In this document: piece by piece, positions 60,445 through 64,000 of the stretch
How the letters are laid out: each line of letters begins with the position of its first letter
Numbering within the stretch: the stretch's first letter is position 1
Assembly (NCBI RefSeq): GCF_036010505.1
Contig: NZ_CP108569.1
Coordinates: 3,669,001 to 3,733,000 of the forward strand
Length of the DNA stretch: 64,000 nt
Direction: 5' to 3'
Source: Streptomyces sp. NBC_01197
Lineage (GTDB): Bacteria > Actinomycetota > Actinomycetes > Streptomycetales > Streptomycetaceae
The notes under the pieces: generated by a model
What the model was told of the DNA's origin: nothing
Databases searched by the model: none
Seen by the model: the letters and a program-made list of their open reading frames with translations, nothing else
Program-made: the position numbers and the translations under genes

Positions 60445-61938
60445 ATGAGTCTGTCCCTGCGCTTCGCCGCCGGATCGCACAAGGGCATGATCCGCGAGGG
60501 GAACGAGGACTCCGGCTACGCCGGCCCCCGGCTCCTCGCCATCGCCGACGGAATGGGCGGCCAGGCCGCTGGCGAGGTCGCCAGCTCCGAGGTCATCTCC
60601 ACGCTCGTCACCCTCGACGACGACGTCCCCGGTTCCGACATCCTGACCTCGCTCGGCATGGCCGTACAGCGTGCCAACGACCAGCTCCGCATGATGGTCG
60701 AGGAGGACCCCCAGCTCGAAGGCATGGGCACCACGCTCACCGCGCTCCTCTGGACCGGTCAGCGCCTCGGCCTCGTGCATGTCGGCGACTCCCGCGCCTA
60801 TCTGCTGCGGGACGGTGTCCTGACGCAGATCACCCAGGACCACACCTGGGTGCAGCGACTCGTCGACGAGGGGCGCATCACCGAGGAGGAGGCCACCACC
60901 CACCCGCAGCGCTCCCTGCTGATGCGCGCGCTGGGCAGTGGTGAACACGTCGAGCCCGACCTCTCCATCCGGGAGGTGCGAGCCGGCGACCGTTACATGA
61001 TCTGTTCCGACGGGCTCTCCGGCGTCGTCTCCCACCAGACGATGGAAGAGACGCTCGCCAGCTACCAGGGCCCCCAGGAGACGATCCAGGAGCTGATCCA
61101 GCTCGCCCTGCGCGGCGGCGGCCCCGACAACATCACCTGCATCGTGGCCGACGTCCTCGACGTCGACTCCAACGACTCCCTGGCCGCGCAGCTCAACGAC
61201 ACCCCGGTCGTCGTCGGCGCGGTCGCCGAGAACCAGGCGGCCCAGCACGACGGCGGGGCCATGCAGACCCCGGCGGGCCGGGCGTCCGGCCTCGGCCGCC
61301 AGGTGCCGCCGCCCGCGCCGGGCGGCTTCGGCCCGCCCGGAAGCGGCGACGGATACGGCGCGGCCCCCGACGGCGCGTTCGGCGCGTACAGCGACGAGGA
61401 CTTCGTCAAATCGTCCGGCCGCCGCAGGTGGATCAAGCCGGCTCTGTTCGTCGCGCTCGCCCTCGCCGTCATCGCCGGCGGCCTCTACGGCGGCTACCGC
61501 TGGACCCAGACCCAGTACTACGTCGGGTCCAACAAAGAGAACGTCGCGCTCTACCAGGGCATCAGCCAGAACCTCGCCTGGGTCAAGCTCTCGAAGATCG
61601 AGACCGATCATCCCGAGATCGAACTCAAGTACCTCCCGCCGTACCAGCGCAAGCAGGTCGACGCGACGATCACCGAAGGCAGCCTCAGCGAGGCGAAGCT
61701 CAAGATCGGCGAACTCGCCGAGCAGGCCAACGTCTGCAAGAAGGACGCCGAGCGCCGCAAGATCGAGGACGAGAAGAAGCCGAAGACGGACACCGGCAAG
61801 ACGACCGGCCCCGCAAGCACCCTCTCTTCCTCCAAGAGCGGAACAACCGCGAAACCCAAGCCCAGCGCCACACCCACGCCCGGCCCCAGCCTCTCGGAGG
61901 ATGAGCAGAAGCTGGTCCCGCTGTGCGGTAAGCAGTAG
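60445..61938 (+). CDS. pstP: PstP-type PP2C Ser/Thr protein phosphatase
   Basis: 497 residues. The PP2C domain (about 1-240) has the metal motifs REGNEDSG, IADGMGGQAAGEVAS, VGDSRAYLLRDG, ICSDGLSGVV and GGPDNITCIV. A Gly/Pro linker, one membrane helix (KPALFVALALAVIAGGLYGG) and an extracellular domain with a Lys/Thr/Pro-rich tail follow. It dephosphorylates PknA/PknB-type kinases and their targets. ATG at 60445 has GAGG 6 nt upstream; upstream in-frame GTGs give no conserved sequence. Confidence 0.94.
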   Translation: MSLSLRFAAGSHKGMIREGNEDSGYAGPRLLAIADGMGGQAAGEVASSEVISTLVTLDDDVPGSDILTSLGMAVQRANDQLRMMVEEDPQLEGMGTTLTALLWTGQRLGLVHVGDSRAYLLRDGVLTQITQDHTWVQRLVDEGRITEEEATTHPQRSLLMRALGSGEHVEPDLSIREVRAGDRYMICSDGLSGVVSHQTMEETLASYQGPQETIQELIQLALRGGGPDNITCIVADVLDVDSNDSLAAQLNDTPVVVGAVAENQAAQHDGGAMQTPAGRASGLGRQVPPPAPGGFGPPGSGDGYGAAPDGAFGAYSDEDFVKSSGRRRWIKPALFVALALAVIAGGLYGGYRWTQTQYYVGSNKENVALYQGISQNLAWVKLSKIETDHPEIELKYLPPYQRKQVDATITEGSLSEAKLKIGELAEQANVCKKDAERRKIEDEKKPKTDTGKTTGPASTLSSSKSGTTAKPKPSATPTPGPSLSEDEQKLVPLCGKQ

Positions 61939-61962
61939 AGCCGTAGGGGGCCTTTCACCACC

Positions 61963-63357
61963 ATGAGCGTTGTCACCAACACGACCACCATCGGCGCGAT
62001 CGAAGCACCGAGCCGTCGCAACACCGAGCTGTTGATGCTGGTATTCGCCGTCGCCATCTCGGTGTTCGCGTACGCCAATGTGGGCCTCGCGATCAACGGT
62101 TCGCTGCCGTCGGGCATCCTCGGCTACGGAACGGGCCTCGCGCTGCTCGCGGCCGTCGGCCACATCGTGGTGCGCAAGTTCGCGCCGTACGCCGATCCGC
62201 TGCTGCTGCCGCTCGCCACCCTGCTGAACGGCATCGGGCTGGCCATCATCTGGCGGCTCGACCAGTCGCCACTGCTCCAGCAAGCCAGACACTTCGCACC
62301 GGCCGCTCCCAACCAGCTGATGTACTCGGCGGTCGGTGTCGGCCTGTTCGTCGGCGTCCTCCTGCTGCTCAAGGACCACCGGATCCTCCAGCGATACACG
62401 TACATCTCCATGGTGGTGGCCATGGTGCTGCTGATCATGCCGATGTTCTTCCCCGCCGTTTACGGCGCGAGGATCTGGGTCAACATCGCCGGTTTCACCA
62501 TCCAGCCCGGTGAGTTCGCCAAGATCGCCATTGCGGTCTTCTTCTCCGGCTACCTCATGGTGAAGCGCGACGCCCTTGCCCTGGCCAGCCGCCGCTTCAT
62601 GGGGCTGTACCTGCCGCGCGGCCGTGACCTCGGGCCGATCCTCGTCATCTGGGCGATGTCGATCCTCATCCTGGTCTTCGAGACGGACCTCGGGACCTCG
62701 CTGCTGTTCTTCGGCCTCTTCGTCGTCATGCTGTACGTCGCGACGGAGCGCACCAGCTGGATCGTGTTCGGCCTTGTGATGTCCGCGGTCGGCGCCGTGG
62801 GCGTCGCCTCCTTCGAACCGCACGTCCAGCAGCGCGTCAACGCCTGGCTCGCCCCGTTCTCCAAGGCCACCATGGCGCAGAGTGACCAGGTCGCGAAGTC
62901 CCTGATGTCCTTCGGCTCCGGCGGAACCATGGGCACCGGGCTGGGCCAGGGACACTCGGACCTCATCGGCTTCGCCGCCAACTCCGACTTCATCCTCGCC
63001 ACCGTCGGCGAAGAACTCGGCCTCGCCGGCACCATGGCCATTCTGGTGATCTACGGACTGATCGTGGAGCGCGGCGTACGCACCGCGCTCGCCGCCCGCG
63101 ACCCCTTCGGGAAGCTCCTCGCCATCGGGCTCTCCGGGGCCTTCGCCATCCAGGTCTTCGTCGTGGCCGGCGGTGTCATGGGTCTCATCCCGCTGACCGG
63201 TATGACCATGCCGTTCATGGCGCAGGGCGGCTCGTCCGTAATCGCCAACTGGGCCCTGATCGGCATCCTGATCCGGATCAGCGACACCGCACGACGCCCG
63301 GCCCCGACCCCCGCCCCGTCAACCGACGCCGAGATGACCCAGGTGGTCCGACCGTGA
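61963..63357 (+). CDS. SEDS-family peptidoglycan glycosyltransferase (RodA/FtsW)
   Basis: 464 residues with about 12 membrane helices. SEDS motifs: WVNIAGFTIQPGEFAKIA, the catalytic-type Asp in FETDLGTSLLFF, and GLGQGHSDLIGFAANSDFILATVGEELG. The last is typical of RodA. It polymerises lipid II together with the class B PBP encoded next, with which it shares a 4-bp GTGA overlap. The cluster position matches the actinobacterial rodA-pbpA pair. Confidence 0.94.
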   Translation: MSVVTNTTTIGAIEAPSRRNTELLMLVFAVAISVFAYANVGLAINGSLPSGILGYGTGLALLAAVGHIVVRKFAPYADPLLLPLATLLNGIGLAIIWRLDQSPLLQQARHFAPAAPNQLMYSAVGVGLFVGVLLLLKDHRILQRYTYISMVVAMVLLIMPMFFPAVYGARIWVNIAGFTIQPGEFAKIAIAVFFSGYLMVKRDALALASRRFMGLYLPRGRDLGPILVIWAMSILILVFETDLGTSLLFFGLFVVMLYVATERTSWIVFGLVMSAVGAVGVASFEPHVQQRVNAWLAPFSKATMAQSDQVAKSLMSFGSGGTMGTGLGQGHSDLIGFAANSDFILATVGEELGLAGTMAILVIYGLIVERGVRTALAARDPFGKLLAIGLSGAFAIQVFVVAGGVMGLIPLTGMTMPFMAQGGSSVIANWALIGILIRISDTARRPAPTPAPSTDAEMTQVVRP

Positions 63358-64000
63358 ACAAGCCCCTGCGCCGAATCGCGATCTTCTGCGGTCTGCTCGT
63401 CGTCGCCCTGCTGCTGCGCGACAACTGGCTCCAGTACGTCCAGGCCGACAGCCTCAACTCCCGCGTGGAGAACCGCCGCGTCGAGATCGAGCGCTACGCC
63501 CACCAGCGCGGCGACATCATCGTGGACGGGAAGGCCGTCACCGGCTCGACCGTGACCAAGGGCAGCATGTACAAGTACAAGCGCACCTGGAAGGACGGCC
63601 CCATGTGGGCGCCCGTCACCGGATACGCCTCACAGGCGTTCGGTGCGACGCAGCTGGAGAGCCTGAACGACTCCATCCTGACCGGCAACGACGACCGGCT
63701 CTTCTTCGACCGCACGCTCTCCATGTTCACGGGTGAGAAGAAGCAGGGCGGCAACGTCGTCACCACGCTGAACGCCGACGCCCAGAAGGCCGCCTACAAG
63801 GGGCTCGGCGACAAGAAGGGCGCCGTGGCGGCCCTCGACCCGAAGACCGGGGCGATCCTCGCCATGGCCTCGACGCCCTCGTACGACCCGTCGACGTTCG
63901 CCGGGAACTCCACCGCGACCGACTCGAAGAACTACACCAAGCTCAAGGCCGACAAGAACGAGCCGCTGCTCAACCGGGCGCTGCGCCAGACCTACCCGCC
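63354..64000 (+). CDS. pbpA: Class B penicillin-binding protein PbpA (cut by window edge)
   Basis: The first 215 residues are visible. A short cytoplasmic start, a membrane anchor (RRIAIFCGLLVVALLLRDNW) and a pedestal domain with RVENRRVEIERYAHQRGDII lead into the transpeptidase domain, which opens at KGAVAALDPKTGAILAMAST. The catalytic SxxK lies beyond the window. The GTG start at 63354 overlaps the SEDS gene stop. It provides the transpeptidase partner of the upstream polymerase. Confidence 0.94.
   Translation, partial: MNKPLRRIAIFCGLLVVALLLRDNWLQYVQADSLNSRVENRRVEIERYAHQRGDIIVDGKAVTGSTVTKGSMYKYKRTWKDGPMWAPVTGYASQAFGATQLESLNDSILTGNDDRLFFDRTLSMFTGEKKQGGNVVTTLNADAQKAAYKGLGDKKGAVAALDPKTGAILAMASTPSYDPSTFAGNSTATDSKNYTKLKADKNEPLLNRALRQTYP

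Noticed and set aside
60295-62955. An 886-codon minus-strand open frame
   Set aside because: Shadow of pstP and the SEDS gene, which have clear catalytic motifs on the plus strand.

Overview
This is a 64 kb stretch of a high-GC actinomycete chromosome, almost certainly a Streptomyces from the oriC-proximal core. The evidence is GC-rich codon use, many GTG starts, ATGA/GTGA-type gene overlaps, two branched-chain 2-oxoacid dehydrogenase (BCDH) operons, a bacterial proteasome activator, and the start of the FHA/PP2C/SEDS/PBP cell-wall kinase cluster. Two perfect ParB sites (parS, GTTTCACGTGAAAC, at 24929 and 49845) and several DnaA-box-like nonamers fit an origin-proximal location. I see no insertion sequence, prophage, CRISPR array or secondary-metabolite cluster.

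Layout. 1-6.5 kb is a small accessory stretch. It holds a truncated AhpD-family gene, a metallo-hydrolase/carboxylesterase operon with a divergent MmyB-type regulator, a quinone oxidoreductase, an AraC regulator, and the wreck of an ATPase/HTH/DUF397 module. 6.5-10 kb is BCDH operon 1 (bkdA1-B1-C1), divergent from a NarL/DevR-type response regulator, a flavin-binding PNPOx-family protein and a phosphotransferase. 12.7-17.5 kb holds two divergent membrane Ser/Thr kinases and a secreted or anchored low-complexity protein. 17.5-22.7 kb holds a PadR regulator with a strong operator, a 21-bp tandem repeat, an ABC exporter pair and the proteasome activator Bpa. 22.9-27.2 kb is a minus-strand group: quinone oxidoreductase, K+ channel, moeA and a mobA-DUF6457 fusion.

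27.4-43.9 kb is a catabolic block. It contains BCDH operon 2, an Lrp/AsnC regulator, a PaaR-like TetR regulator, 3-hydroxyacyl-CoA dehydrogenase, paaN, the phenylacetyl-CoA epoxidase operon paaABCDE and an acyl-CoA dehydrogenase. A three-gene operon (SpoU methyltransferase, HTTM membrane protein, DUF5819 membrane protein) is set inside it. Three near-identical palindromes (ACCGA-N4-TCGGT) lie in the promoters of bkdA2, paaN/paaH and paaA, each with a DnaA-box-like nonamer within about 60 bp. This suggests one regulon joining branched-chain oxoacid and phenylacetate degradation.

44-58.4 kb is mixed housekeeping: rhodanese, J-domain protein, DUF2252 protein, a YhgE/Pip-like membrane protein with divergent MarR, HxlR/azoreductase, TatA, a LytR-CpsA-Psr protein, a Mg2+ P-type ATPase with overlapping ArsR, and a TetR/MFS drug exporter with an unusual C-terminal Ig-like tail. 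58.5-64 kb has tRNA-Leu(CAG), fhaA, fhaB, pstP (PP2C), a RodA/FtsW SEDS protein and the start of pbpA. In actinobacteria this cluster normally continues into pknB beyond the window.
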